DNA from: Paenibacillus tianmuensis
GTDB taxonomy: Bacteria > Bacillota > Bacilli > Paenibacillales > NBRC-103111
Reading direction: 5' to 3'
Assembly (NCBI RefSeq): GCF_900100345.1
Contig: NZ_FMTT01000023.1
Coordinates: 1 to 64,000, forward strand
DNA: 64,000 nucleotides
Position numbers and translations under genes: made by a program. Shown piece by piece: positions 17,962 through 26,682 of this stretch. Numbering within the stretch: the first letter of the stretch is position 1; every line of letters starts with the position of its first letter. The notes under the pieces were generated by a model. It made no database searches, was not told the origin of the DNA, and saw only the letters and a program-made list of their open reading frames with translations.

Positions 17962-19016
17962 TTTGTTGACCTCCAACTTTGCTCATGATTTAGCAGCCAT
18001 TCTTTGCGTGCAACTCCGCCACCATACCCACCGAATTTGCCATCTGTATTGATTACGCGGTGACAGGGAACGACAATCGCCAGCTGATTGGCGCCATTTG
18101 CTTGCGCTACCGCGCGATAAGCGGTGGGTTTTCCAAGCGCCAGCGCGATGTCGGCGTAGGAACGGGTTTCCCCAGGTGGAATCTGCTGTAATTGCTCCCA
18201 TATGCTCCGTTGAAAAGGTGATCCAATAAGATGAAGAGGGGTCCTGAACTCGGTTAACGTACCCTCGAAGTATTGAGTCAGTTCTTGTTCAATCGATTGA
18301 ATGGGTTTTGTTTGGCCGGGAATTATAGCTGCTTTCAATCTTTTTCTCAGTCGTTCAACCTCGCGTTCTAGTCCTCGACGGTCCACGAATTCCAACAGAA
18401 ACAGCTCGATCTCGTCCGATATGGCGATCATAGGGCCAAGCCGCGTGTCCAACCACGCTGCCTTGAGAATACGGCTGTCATCCAAGAGCGTAGGAGGTGC
18501 GCCCATTATGCGAGAGAATGCATCTCTAAATCCGCTACTGGAATCGTAGCCTGAAGCTAATTGCGTATCGATAATCTTCTCCCCCGATCGGATGCTCTTT
18601 AAAGCCAGTCCCATTCGACGTGCCCGAGCGTATTCGACGAATGTCATGCCAAAGCGTTTTTTGAACTGACGGCGGGCAGTGGATTCATCGATGGATAGAG
18701 TCTTAAAATCGTGCTGCTTCCAACGTTTCTCTGGGTTTTGCTCAACTGCTTCGACGAGTAGCCGGACGATATCCGAGACTTGATTTGGATGCGACAAGGG
18801 TCGGCAGCGCTGACAGGGACGGAAGGAAGCCAGAAGCGCTTGCTGAGCAGTCTCATAGAACTCGCAGTTTTCGTATTTCGGTTTCCTGGCAGGACAAGTC
18901 GGCCGGCAAAACACACCTGTGGACGTGACACCAACGTAGAAGACGCCTTCATAGTCAGATCTTTTCTCGACAAGCGCATTATAATATTCGATTTTGCGTT
19001 CCTCGTTATGGATCAT
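17958..19016 (-). CDS. ada: Bifunctional Ada: methyl-sensing transcription activator and O6-methylguanine-DNA methyltransferase
   Basis: Three domains in one 352-residue protein. The N-terminal zinc domain has Cys 37, 41, 68 and 71 (FCRPTCP and PCQRC), where methylphosphotriesters are accepted. An AraC-type helix-turn-helix follows (about 85-185, ARRMGLALKSIRSGEKI). The C-terminal methyltransferase domain carries IVVPCHRVI with the acceptor cysteine that removes methyl groups from O6-methylguanine. This matches full-length Ada rather than the split AdaA/AdaB of Bacillus subtilis. AGGTG lies upstream of the ATG at 19014-19016. The overlapping downstream ICL/PEPM gene is an unusual partner for an alkylation-response gene. 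Confidence 0.95.
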   Translation of the reverse strand: MIHNEERKIEYYNALVEKRSDYEGVFYVGVTSTGVFCRPTCPARKPKYENCEFYETAQQALLASFRPCQRCRPLSHPNQVSDIVRLLVEAVEQNPEKRWKQHDFKTLSIDESTARRQFKKRFGMTFVEYARARRMGLALKSIRSGEKIIDTQLASGYDSSSGFRDAFSRIMGAPPTLLDDSRILKAAWLDTRLGPMIAISDEIELFLLEFVDRRGLEREVERLRKRLKAAIIPGQTKPIQSIEQELTQYFEGTLTEFRTPLHLIGSPFQRSIWEQLQQIPPGETRSYADIALALGKPTAYRAVAQANGANQLAIVVPCHRVINTDGKFGGYGGGVARKEWLLNHEQSWRSTK

Positions 19017-19291
19017 AATTGTTGCACCTACGCTTTAAGAATGAGTTTATTATACCCTGCGCTTACGACAGTCGTAGCCGAAAATCAGGCATTAATTTTA
19101 AAGAATCGTGTCGATATCCAAAGTCCGTTGGAGTGTATCAGCTAATAATGATAATCTTCAAAACCCTCGTGAAATAAACCATTGGATGTAGTACTAGTTG
19201 TTCGCGCTGAATAATAGTATTAAGAACAACTGCATGTTTTTACACATGCGCTTGCACCAATAGGGAATGGAACGCCAAGAGGAGGGTATTT

Positions 19292-20506
19292 ATGAAACAG
19301 CAACGTATGAGAAAAGGAACTAGGAAAAAAGCGCTTCATCTGCTAATGGGGTTCGCGCTAGCGGGACTCGTAGCGGGATGCGGAGGGACGCAAGGAGAGA
19401 CGGGAAAGTCGGGCGATGCGGTAGTAGGGGACGTTATTAAAATCGGAGCCAACTTAGAGCTTTCCGGTCCGGTAGCTTCATACGGTCAGTCGATTGCCGA
19501 GGGGATCGATCTGGCTGTCGAAAACTTGAACAAAAGCGGCGGCATTAACGGTAAGAAATTGGAAGTCATCAAAGTGGACAATAAGTCGGATGCGGCTGAA
19601 GCAACCAATGCGGCGATCAAATTGACCAGCCAAGATAAGGTGGCAGCTATTATCGGTGCAGCCACTAGCGGTAATACGGTTGCTCAGGCGCAAGTCGCAA
19701 CCAATAGCAAAACCGTGCTTCTGACGCCTACAGGCACCAGTCTGAATATCACGCTGAAAGCGGACGGGAGCGTCAACGATTATATGTTCCGGACCTGCTT
19801 TATCGATCCGTTTCAAGGTCGCGTTGCCGCCAACTTTGCGGCCGGCGAACTGAAGGTGAAGTCGGCGGCTATCTTTGCAGACAACGCCAGTGAGTATGCG
19901 AAAGGGCTGGCGGCTTCTTTCAAAGAAACGTTCACGAAGGCCGGAGGGACGATCGTTGCCCAAGAAGCGTATGTCGCGAAGGACACCGATTTCCGCGCGA
20001 CATTGACTCGCATTAAATCGCTGAACCCGGATTCGATCTTTATCCCCGGCTATTATGAAGAAGTGGGCTTGATCGTGAAGCAAGCGCGCGAATTGGGAAT
20101 TACCATACCGCTTATCGGAGCTGACGGATGGGATTCTCCCAAATTAGTGGATTTGGCTGGCGCCGCTGCTTTGAATAATACGTATATAGCCAATCATTAT
20201 TCGTCCGAAGACCCGGATAAGATGATTCAGGATTTTGTCCAAGCGTTCAAAGGCAAGTACAGCGGCAAAGCTCCGGATGGGTTTAGCGCCTTGGGCTACG
20301 ATTCGGTCTATTTGTTGGCGGACGGCATCAAGCGCGCGGGCTCGACCGACGGAAGCAAAATTAAGGACGCTTTAGCGCAAACGAAAGATTTGCTGTTGGT
20401 TACCGGCAAAATTACGGTCGATAAGCAGCACAATCCGATCAAGACGGCAACTGTGCTGGAATATAAAGATGGGAAGCAAACGTTTAGAACGAAAGTGAAT
20501 CCATAA
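19292..20506 (+). CDS. livJ: Branched-chain amino acid ABC transporter substrate-binding lipoprotein
   Basis: Protein of 404 residues: lipoprotein signal peptide (KKALHLLMGFALAGLVAGC with the lipobox cysteine at the end), then a type-I periplasmic-binding fold (IKIGANLELSGPVASYGQSI, GYYEEVGLIVKQARELG, DGFSALGYDSVYLLADG). It would be anchored outside the membrane and deliver leucine, isoleucine, valine or related amino acids to LivHMGF encoded downstream. AAGAGGAGG at 19276-19284 is the ribosome binding site. A GC-rich hairpin follows the stop, as expected if the binding protein is made in excess of the membrane parts. Confidence 0.94.
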   Translation: MKQQRMRKGTRKKALHLLMGFALAGLVAGCGGTQGETGKSGDAVVGDVIKIGANLELSGPVASYGQSIAEGIDLAVENLNKSGGINGKKLEVIKVDNKSDAAEATNAAIKLTSQDKVAAIIGAATSGNTVAQAQVATNSKTVLLTPTGTSLNITLKADGSVNDYMFRTCFIDPFQGRVAANFAAGELKVKSAAIFADNASEYAKGLAASFKETFTKAGGTIVAQEAYVAKDTDFRATLTRIKSLNPDSIFIPGYYEEVGLIVKQARELGITIPLIGADGWDSPKLVDLAGAAALNNTYIANHYSSEDPDKMIQDFVQAFKGKYSGKAPDGFSALGYDSVYLLADGIKRAGSTDGSKIKDALAQTKDLLLVTGKITVDKQHNPIKTATVLEYKDGKQTFRTKVNP

Positions 20507-20519
20507 AGCATTCGACAGG

Positions 20520-20551
20520 GCCGTGGGGGGCCTCCTCCCGTGGCGCTTTTT
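20520..20551 (+). terminator. Intercistronic hairpin between livJ and livH
   Basis: GCCGTGGGGGG (20520-20530) pairs with CCTCCCGTGGC (20534-20544) with wobbles, followed by GCTTTTT. It probably terminates part of the transcripts and protects the livJ message, giving more binding protein than permease. Confidence 0.6.
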
Positions 20552-20597
20552 GAAGATCAATCAAATTCGAGTCTGAGCGGTTCGGAGGTTGAGTGTG

Positions 20598-21473
20598 ATG
20601 GATTGGGCACAGCAAATTGTCAACGGCATTTCGCTCGGGAGCATTTATGCGTTAATTGCGCTGGGATACACGATGGTTTATGGCATTATCAAACTGATTA
20701 ATTTCGCGCATGGCGATGTCTTCATGATTGGTGCGTTTGTTGGCTTCTATGCCATTAAGGGATGGGGCATGGGCATCGTCCCCGCTTTGCTGCTCTCGAT
20801 GGTGGTGTGTGCAATTCTTGGCGTGCTGATTGAAACGATCGCCTACAAGCGGCTGCGGAACGCGACGAGAATCGCTGCGTTGATTACGGCAATCGGCGTA
20901 TCGCTTCTTATTGAATACGGCACGATTTATCTTCGTGGCGCCCAACCTGAAGCTTACCCGAGCGGATTCCCGAATCAGTTTTTTACTATTTTTGGCGCCT
21001 CGATCAGCAGCCAATCGCTGTATATTTTGCTGATTTCTATCGTCTTAATGATCATTTTGCAATGGGTGGTGTATCGGACCCGAATTGGCAAGGCGATGCG
21101 CGCCGTATCTCATGACGCGGAAGCAGCACGTTTGATGGGCATCCATGTAGACCGGACGATATCGGCTACTTTCGCCATCGGTTCTGCACTGGCCGGAGCG
21201 GCAGGTGTTATCTTCGGGATGTACTATACGAAAATAGAACCGTTGATGGGCGTCGTCCCCGGACTCAAAGCTTTCGTTGCCGCTGTTCTGGGCGGGATCG
21301 GCATTATTCCCGGTGCCGTCATCGGCGGCCTCGTGCTGGGAACGGTAGAAACGTTTGTAAGCGCTTTGGGCTATTCTCCGTGGAGGGATGCCGCAGCTTT
21401 TATTATTCTTATTTTGATCCTGATTTTCAGACCGTCTGGCGTGCTGGGGAAAAATATGCGAGAGAAAGTTTAG
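20598..21473 (+). CDS. livH: Branched-chain amino acid ABC transporter permease LivH
   Basis: Hydrophobic protein of about 291 residues with roughly eight membrane segments and the LivH signature GISLGSIYALIALGYTMVYG at its N terminus, plus the cytoplasmic EAA-like loop (RAVSHDAEAARLMGIHVDR) that contacts the ATPases. GGAGG at 20584-20588 is 9 bases before the ATG at 20598, which is preferred to TTG 20589 or GTG 20595. It forms the membrane channel with LivM, whose gene begins 13 bases after its stop. Confidence 0.94.
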   Translation: MDWAQQIVNGISLGSIYALIALGYTMVYGIIKLINFAHGDVFMIGAFVGFYAIKGWGMGIVPALLLSMVVCAILGVLIETIAYKRLRNATRIAALITAIGVSLLIEYGTIYLRGAQPEAYPSGFPNQFFTIFGASISSQSLYILLISIVLMIILQWVVYRTRIGKAMRAVSHDAEAARLMGIHVDRTISATFAIGSALAGAAGVIFGMYYTKIEPLMGVVPGLKAFVAAVLGGIGIIPGAVIGGLVLGTVETFVSALGYSPWRDAAAFIILILILIFRPSGVLGKNMREKV

Positions 21474-21486
21474 GTGACGCATAGTG

Positions 21487-22437
21487 ATGAAAAATAAGGC
21501 AGCATTTTGGTTATTTCTCATTCTATCTGCAGTCATTTATGGCAGCGTTCAATTGCTGGTCAGCGTGGAATGGTTAACCCCTTTTTATACGAATGCCTTG
21601 ATTTTTATCGCGATCAATATAATCTTAGCCGTCAGCCTGCATCTGGTCATTGGGATAACGGGGCAGTTTTCTATCGGCCATGCCGGGTTTTTAGCTGTTG
21701 GCGCCTATGTCGCTGCTATTGCGACCATGAAATTTCATCTTCCGTTTCCTGTCGCATTGCTAGCCGGAGGAGCCATGGCTGCCTGTTCAGGCTTGCTGGT
21801 CGGCATACCGAGCTTGCGCCTGAAGGGCGATTATTTGGCGATTGCTACGCTGGGCTTCGGCGAGATTATTCGGGTCGTATTCATTAACATGGAATATGTC
21901 GGGGGCGCGGCCGGCATGCAGGTGGCGCATTTGACAACCTGGACAACGACGTTTTTATGTCTCTTTATGACCATGCTGGTCATTATGAACTTTACGAATT
22001 CAACACATGGACGGGCATGCATATCGATCCGTGAAAATGAAATTGCCGCCGATGCTATGGGGATCAACACCACGTACTACAAAGTGGTCGCCTTTACGAT
22101 CGGTTCATTTTTCGCGGGAATTGCCGGCGGGCTGTATGCCCATAACTTTTATATGATTCAACCGACAAATTTCGGGTTTTTGAAGTCGTTTGACATCTTA
22201 ATCTTTGTCGTTCTGGGGGGGCTGGGCAGTTTGTCGGGCGCCGTCTTGGCGGCGATATTGCTGACCATTGTGTCTACCTTCCTGCAAGGCTATCCGGAAA
22301 CGCGAATGATTATTTACAGCGTCATCCTGATCGTTGTCATGCTGTATCGGCCACAGGGATTGATGGGGACCACGGAAATGACCTCATACTTGCGCAAGTG
22401 GACGGCGATGAAACGGAGGGATGCGTATGGAAAATAA
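21487..22437 (+). CDS. livM: Branched-chain amino acid ABC transporter permease LivM
   Basis: Second permease subunit of the importer, about 316 residues with multiple membrane helices. Family signatures are LVIGITGQFSIGHAGFLAVG, SLRLKGDYLAIATLGFGEII and the EAA-like loop SIRENEIAADAMGINTTYYK. AGGTGA at 21472-21477 serves the ATG at 21487; an in-frame GTG at 21484 is less well placed. The end of the gene overlaps the start of livG by 11 bases, indicating coupled translation. Confidence 0.94.
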   Translation: MKNKAAFWLFLILSAVIYGSVQLLVSVEWLTPFYTNALIFIAINIILAVSLHLVIGITGQFSIGHAGFLAVGAYVAAIATMKFHLPFPVALLAGGAMAACSGLLVGIPSLRLKGDYLAIATLGFGEIIRVVFINMEYVGGAAGMQVAHLTTWTTTFLCLFMTMLVIMNFTNSTHGRACISIRENEIAADAMGINTTYYKVVAFTIGSFFAGIAGGLYAHNFYMIQPTNFGFLKSFDILIFVVLGGLGSLSGAVLAAILLTIVSTFLQGYPETRMIIYSVILIVVMLYRPQGLMGTTEMTSYLRKWTAMKRRDAYGK

Positions 22438-23230
22438 CCCCTTGCTCCACGTTCGCGGTGTCGGTATGCAATTTGGCGGGTTGAAAGCCGTTTCCGGTCT
22501 TCATATGGAAATCCGCAAAGGCGAGCTGGTAGGGCTTATCGGACCGAATGGGGCCGGAAAAACGACCAGTTTTAATTTGTTGACCGGTGTGTACGTACCG
22601 ACAGAAGGAGAAATCTTACTTGAAGGAAAGCGACTGAACGGTCTTGCTCCTTATCAAATTACCCGCATGGGTATTAGCCGAACTTTCCAAAATATTCGCC
22701 TTTTTAATGAGATTTCCGTATTGGACAACGTGAAAATCGCCTACCATTCCTTGGCCAAGCATTCGATGGTGAGCTCTATTTTGCGGCTTCCGTCCCATTT
22801 TGCCGGTGAGAAAGAAATGGAAGAGAAGGCGATTCAGTTTCTGCGGATGTTCCAATTGGAAACTTGCATGCATGAAACGGCTAAGAACTTGCCTTACGGA
22901 CAACAGCGCCGTCTGGAAATCGTCAGGGCGTTGGCCGCCGGGCCCAAGCTGCTCTTGCTGGACGAACCTGCGGCAGGCATGAATCAACAAGAGACGCGCC
23001 AGCTCATGGAATTGATCGCGTTTATCCGCCATGAACTGGATTTGACGATTTTGTTGATTGAGCACGATATGAAGCTGGTCATGGGCATCTGCGAGCGGAT
23101 TTACGTACTGGATCACGGACAGCTTATTGCGCAAGGAACGCCGGAGGACATCCGCAACCATGTCAAGGTGATCGAGGCCTACTTGGGAGAGGAGGTAGCA
23201 AGTAACCATGTTGAACGTGGAGCAAATTGA
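22427..23230 (+). CDS. livG: Branched-chain amino acid ABC transporter ATPase LivG
   Basis: ABC ATPase of 267 residues. Walker A is GPNGAGKTT, the Q-loop region is ISRTFQNIRLF, the signature is LPYGQQRRLEI and Walker B is LLLLDEPAAGM, with the H-loop in LLIEHDMKLVM. The segment GEILLEGKRLNGLAPYQI and its length match LivG rather than LivF. GGAGGG at 22415-22420 is well spaced for the ATG at 22427 and too close to the ATG at 22421. Its 3' end overlaps livF by 23 bases. Confidence 0.94.
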   Translation: MENNPLLHVRGVGMQFGGLKAVSGLHMEIRKGELVGLIGPNGAGKTTSFNLLTGVYVPTEGEILLEGKRLNGLAPYQITRMGISRTFQNIRLFNEISVLDNVKIAYHSLAKHSMVSSILRLPSHFAGEKEMEEKAIQFLRMFQLETCMHETAKNLPYGQQRRLEIVRALAAGPKLLLLDEPAAGMNQQETRQLMELIAFIRHELDLTILLIEHDMKLVMGICERIYVLDHGQLIAQGTPEDIRNHVKVIEAYLGEEVASNHVERGAN

Positions 23231-23912
23231 TGTGTACTACGGGCATATTCAAGCTCTGAAAGGGGTCACGCTGGATGTTCGTCATGGAGAAATTGTTACC
23301 TTGATTGGAGCCAACGGGGCAGGCAAAAGTACGCTTCTGAAAACGATTTCCGGTCTGCTGAAGCCTAACCGAGGTTTCATCCATTATACCGGCGTTTCGA
23401 TGAACGAGAAAACGGCGCAAGATATTGTCAAAGCGGGAATTTCCCATGTACCGGAAGGCCGCCGTGTGTTTGCGAATATGTCCGTGCTGGAAAATTTGGA
23501 ATTGGGCGCCTACGTCAGAAGAGATACAATGGGTATTCGGCATGATTTGCAAAAAGTATTCGAACTCTTCCCGCGTCTGCATGAGCGTCGCAAGCAGCTA
23601 TCCGGGACGCTGTCCGGCGGTGAACAGCAAATGTTAGCTATGGGACGGGCGCTGATGGCGCGCCCCAAGCTCCTGCTGCTTGACGAGCCTTCCATGGGGC
23701 TTGCGCCGCTGCTCGTGAAAACGATTTTTGCCATTATCGAAGAAATCAATCGCAACGGCACGACTGTTCTGCTAGTGGAACAAAATGCCAATCTGGCGTT
23801 ATCCATCGCCACCCGCGTTTATGTCATTGAAACAGGCAGCGTCGTCCTTTCCGGCACGCCGGAGGAGTTAGCCTCCAGTGAGCAGGTCAAGATGGCTTAT
23901 CTTGGCAGTTAG
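23208..23912 (+). CDS. livF: Branched-chain amino acid ABC transporter ATPase LivF
   Basis: ABC ATPase of 234 residues, the usual LivF length. Walker A is GANGAGKST, the signature is LSGGEQQMLAM, Walker B is LLLLDEPSMGL and the H-loop region is VLLVEQNANLAL; VPEGRRVF and AYVRRD are typical of LivF. It completes the five-gene importer. GAGAGGAGGT lies 12-22 bases before the start, inside livG. A strong hairpin follows at 23954. Confidence 0.94.
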   Translation: MLNVEQIDVYYGHIQALKGVTLDVRHGEIVTLIGANGAGKSTLLKTISGLLKPNRGFIHYTGVSMNEKTAQDIVKAGISHVPEGRRVFANMSVLENLELGAYVRRDTMGIRHDLQKVFELFPRLHERRKQLSGTLSGGEQQMLAMGRALMARPKLLLLDEPSMGLAPLLVKTIFAIIEEINRNGTTVLLVEQNANLALSIATRVYVIETGSVVLSGTPEELASSEQVKMAYLGS

Positions 23913-23953
23913 CTGTTTGCAATTGCAAAAGGGGAAAAGGAACGCGTATTAAA

Positions 23954-23990
23954 CAAAACTCCCTCGCTGAACGAACAGCAAGGGAGTTTG
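23954..23990. terminator. Terminator after livF, possibly bidirectional
   Basis: AAACTCCCT pairs with AGGGAGTTT around an inner GCTG/CAGC stem. It stands between livF and the convergent gene at 24020 and has A/T tracts on both sides, so it may serve both. Confidence 0.75.
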
Positions 23991-24019
23991 TCTGCAATCT
24001 TAAGGTTTCTTCCAAAGTC

Positions 24020-24592
24020 TCATTTTCTACTAGATTGCTGCGCATTTTCATATAGCTGATACATATCCATCTCCGCGTCCAGAGACTTGGCGTTTTGGAA
24101 AGCTTCCTTGACGCTTCGTTTGTTCTGAATGAGGTCGTAGAAAAGCCTCAGAACAAACATAAGCGCGTCATTTCCATCTGGATAATCATTTGGCCCGATA
24201 TAGACTTCGCAACCACTGTCGAGAAATGCTTGTGCCGTCTCTAGTTCACCCACTGAGCATCCGGTGCCGATTACTGTTTTTCCTGCCAGCTTGGCAAAGC
24301 GTCTGATCTCCTCCGGCCCGAAGTTACCCTTGGGTTCTCCCGGTTCATAGATACTTTCATCCAGCTCTGGCATGATGAGTTGACCTTCATCGCCATGAAA
24401 GCTAAGAATGATCAAATCCGTATTCGGATACAGGTCCTTACCGGATAGGATATCAATTAGATCATTCGGTCTGCCAATCCAATAAGTAAAAACTCTTGCA
24501 CCAAAATACTCCAGAGTGGCTCGGATTGCTTGGACTTCCATATCGCAATCAGGTCCGCATACCAATGCTACGTTCATTTCAGGCTTACTCAT
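24020..24592 (-). CDS. Small protein with possible caspase/CHAT-like fold
   Basis: Soluble protein of 190 residues with no firm family call. Two short motifs stand out: LIILSFHGDEGQ, a strand followed by His-Gly, and KTVIGTGCSVGE, a strand followed by a cysteine. That His-Gly plus Cys pairing after two parallel strands is the layout of clan CD cysteine peptidases (caspase, CHAT), suggesting a minimal protein of that fold; this is inference from motif spacing only. GGAGG at about 24599-24603 fits the ATG at 24590-24592 better than the upstream ATG at 24607. It ends next to the livF terminator, convergent with that operon. An 11-bp inverted repeat lies over its start region. Confidence 0.6.
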   Translation of the reverse strand: MSKPEMNVALVCGPDCDMEVQAIRATLEYFGARVFTYWIGRPNDLIDILSGKDLYPNTDLIILSFHGDEGQLIMPELDESIYEPGEPKGNFGPEEIRRFAKLAGKTVIGTGCSVGELETAQAFLDSGCEVYIGPNDYPDGNDALMFVLRLFYDLIQNKRSVKEAFQNAKSLDAEMDMYQLYENAQQSSRK

Positions 24593-24600
24593 CTTCTTAT

Positions 24601-24653
24601 CCTCCATATGATCTCAATTTTTGTATAAATAATAGAGTACACTCATATGGAGG
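24601..24653. repeat. Inverted repeat at the 24592 gene start
   Basis: CCTCCATATGA (24601-24611) and TCATATGGAGG (24643-24653) are perfect inverted copies 31 bases apart. The left copy contains the ribosome binding site of the minus-strand gene. It could be an operator or part of a mobile remnant. Confidence 0.5.
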
Positions 24654-24800
24654 TCCTCGGGCTTTGGGGCTAGAGGCTATACGTTACATCTGATCTCGGA
24701 TCATTGAAAAAACTCCTTTTTTTTGATTTTTTATATTTTACCATTTGACAAAAATGAATGCAAACGGGGTAGACCAGCGTAGCTGACACCACCCGCCCGA

Positions 24801-24890
24801 GGCTATTTGCATGTGGATGGTTATCCCCGTTATCATAAAGTGACAGGGGTCACGCTGGTGGGATGCTGGGCGCATGCGCGGCGCAAATGA
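24801..24890 (+). pseudogene. IS66-family TnpC transposase remnant
   Basis: Thirty codons read GYLHVDGYPRYHKV ... LVGCWAHARRK before a TGA at 24888-24890. This is the highly conserved catalytic-region stretch of IS66 transposases (GYLxxDGYxGYxK and xGCWAHARRKF). Everything else of the element is gone. It lies just before the beta-lactamase-like gene, so that gene may have been moved or joined by this IS. Confidence 0.75.
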
Positions 24891-24904
24891 GGAGGAAAAT
24901 ACCA

Positions 24905-25537
24905 ATGAACAATCGGGAATGGTCGCAATCGTTTGAAAAGTATATGAGAAAGACAATGGAAGCTGTTCCGCTCGCAGGGGCGTCCGTCGGCCTAGCCAAG
25001 GATGGGGAGCTTGCTTATCATCAGGGGTTTGGATACCGGGATATAGAGGAGAAAGCTGAAATTACGCCAGATACTATTTTTGGAATTGGTTCGGTGACGA
25101 AGTCGTTTACGTGCGTGGCGCTTATGCAGTTACAGGAAGCTGGAAAGCTATCGGTTCACGAACCAGCGGTAAACTATTTACCTGAATTTCGACTGAAGGA
25201 TGGTCAAAGTGTGGAAAATATCACGATCCACCATTTTATGACACACACATCGGGGATACCTGCGTCGCCTTCTTTAGGATACGCAATGAAACGCACGATG
25301 CTGGGTGATCCTGCTGTTGATGAACTGGATTACGATATTGAACAACATGAGCCGATTGATACATATGAAGAACTGATGGATTATATCGCCTCGTTGGATT
25401 TTGAATTGCTGGGGCCACCTGGTTCTCTCCCCGACTATAACAACGACTGTTATGCCTTGTTAGGTGCCATCATTGAGCGGGTGAGTGGTATATCATATGA
25501 ACAATATGTGATTAAGAGCATATCCTGGTGCCCGTAG
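24905..25537 (+). CDS. Serine hydrolase (beta-lactamase/PBP4*-like), N-terminal part, frameshifted
   Basis: N-terminal part of a penicillin-recognising serine hydrolase of the class C beta-lactamase/ClbP/EstB type. The nucleophile motif SxxK is SVTK (GIGSVTKSFTC) and YxN is in LPDYNNDCYALLG. No signal peptide, so likely cytoplasmic. ATGAGGAGGAAAATACCA precedes the ATG at 24905. Around 25519-25523 one base appears to be missing: the frame leaves VIKSI and runs to a stop, while the next frame continues LVPVGMTRS. Beyond that point the last residues are not authentic. Together with the next entry it would make a protein of about 480 residues. Confidence 0.85.
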   Translation: MNNREWSQSFEKYMRKTMEAVPLAGASVGLAKDGELAYHQGFGYRDIEEKAEITPDTIFGIGSVTKSFTCVALMQLQEAGKLSVHEPAVNYLPEFRLKDGQSVENITIHHFMTHTSGIPASPSLGYAMKRTMLGDPAVDELDYDIEQHEPIDTYEELMDYIASLDFELLGPPGSLPDYNNDCYALLGAIIERVSGISYEQYVIKSISWCP

Positions 25538-26352
25538 GAATGACACGCAGCGTATTTACTCCTAAGGAGGTAGCCGAGTTTACGAACGTCTCTATAAATT
25601 ACGCCAACAGAATGACCAATGGAACAAGCGAGGTGTATGCTGCCCCCATCTGGTGGGATGCACCAGCTATGCGTGCGGCAGGATTCCTCAAGTCAACAAT
25701 CCGGGATATGCTACGCTACACGGAGATATTTCGAACAGGTGGAATGGTAGGGGAACAGCGGATCTTGTCTGCCGCCAGTGTAGACCAGATGGTGAAGCCG
25801 CACGTTAGAGTAACTGCGAATTCCTTTTACGGATATGGGCTGGAGATTCATCCTGACTATCACGGCTTATCATTAGTAGAGCATTCGGGTGGTTTGAAGA
25901 GTATTTCAGCTGAGATGTTCATAGCGAAAGAAACAGGGTTGACAGGGATGATACTAAACAATACGGGCAATGCTCCTTCTTCGGAAATGTTGTCCCGGTT
26001 GGTGTGCAGTATCCAATCCTTGCCTATTGAAACGCCTCTTTACACCTACGATGATTATGATGTCACTGCCGATCGTCTGCCTGATTATGCAGGGAAATAT
26101 ATGGCGTTCGCTGGTATGGGTGGTGTGTCGGTTGCACAGGAAAACGGCAACCTGGTTGTAAGTATCATGGATGGCGAGCCTCTTCCGATGAGAGCCATTG
26201 CTAGAGATCATTTTTTGACAATACTTGAAGGCTCGGAAACGGAGGTGCGATTTTTCCGAGATTCGGAAGGACATGTGAATGCAGTTAGCGTAGGTGGATT
26301 ATTTACAGTGAGGAAGTGGAAGGGAGCCCGTGCTGAACAGGGACAATTTTAG
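25528..26352 (+). CDS. Serine hydrolase, C-terminal part after frameshift
   Basis: Continues the preceding hydrolase one frame over. It begins meaningfully at LVPVGMTRSVF and includes VEHSGGLKSIS, the HSGG equivalent of the KTG motif, completing the three active-site motifs. The C-terminal 120 residues form the strand-rich extra domain often found in PBP4*-like proteins. Without the N-terminal SxxK half this fragment cannot be active. A single-base deletion, real or an assembly error, separates the two. Confidence 0.82.
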   Translation: MPVGMTRSVFTPKEVAEFTNVSINYANRMTNGTSEVYAAPIWWDAPAMRAAGFLKSTIRDMLRYTEIFRTGGMVGEQRILSAASVDQMVKPHVRVTANSFYGYGLEIHPDYHGLSLVEHSGGLKSISAEMFIAKETGLTGMILNNTGNAPSSEMLSRLVCSIQSLPIETPLYTYDDYDVTADRLPDYAGKYMAFAGMGGVSVAQENGNLVVSIMDGEPLPMRAIARDHFLTILEGSETEVRFFRDSEGHVNAVSVGGLFTVRKWKGARAEQGQF

Positions 26353-26469
26353 CAGTTTGCGAAGCGTCTTGGAACGTTTTAATTCTTTGGACCAGCCTAC
26401 CGCGTACCACACACATGGAAAGGTTTCATAATCCTCGCTGTGGTTTTCCCGATACTGAATATCTGTCAT
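26347..26469 (-). pseudogene. N-terminal fragment, possibly a Rieske-type oxygenase
   Basis: GGAGGAACTTCT precedes ATG 26467-26469 on the minus strand, and about 41 sensible codons follow: MTDIQYRENHSEDYETF, then PCVWYAVGWSKEL. That WYAVGWSxEL motif is where vanillate demethylase-like Rieske oxygenases begin. The frame then runs into the end of the serine hydrolase, so the rest, including any iron-sulphur ligands, is missing. Confidence 0.4.
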
Positions 26470-26682
26470 TAGAAGTTCCTCCAGTCCTGCAAGTCATAGG
26501 TAGTAGTGAAGGGAGACCTAATTATTGTAGACCAATGGTAACATTTGGGGCTTGGTAGTTATGATTCGGGTGGATTATGTTATGTCGAAATGTTAATAGA
26601 AAAGATAGGAACAGAGAATCTATTGAATTTAATAACAAAATAGTAAAATATAGGTGAAACAAATATCTGGGAGGGGTATTTT

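Noticed and set aside
19140-19291. T-box or amino-acid riboswitch ahead of livJ.
   Set aside because: No T-box sequence, specifier hairpin or leader terminator could be recognised in this region.
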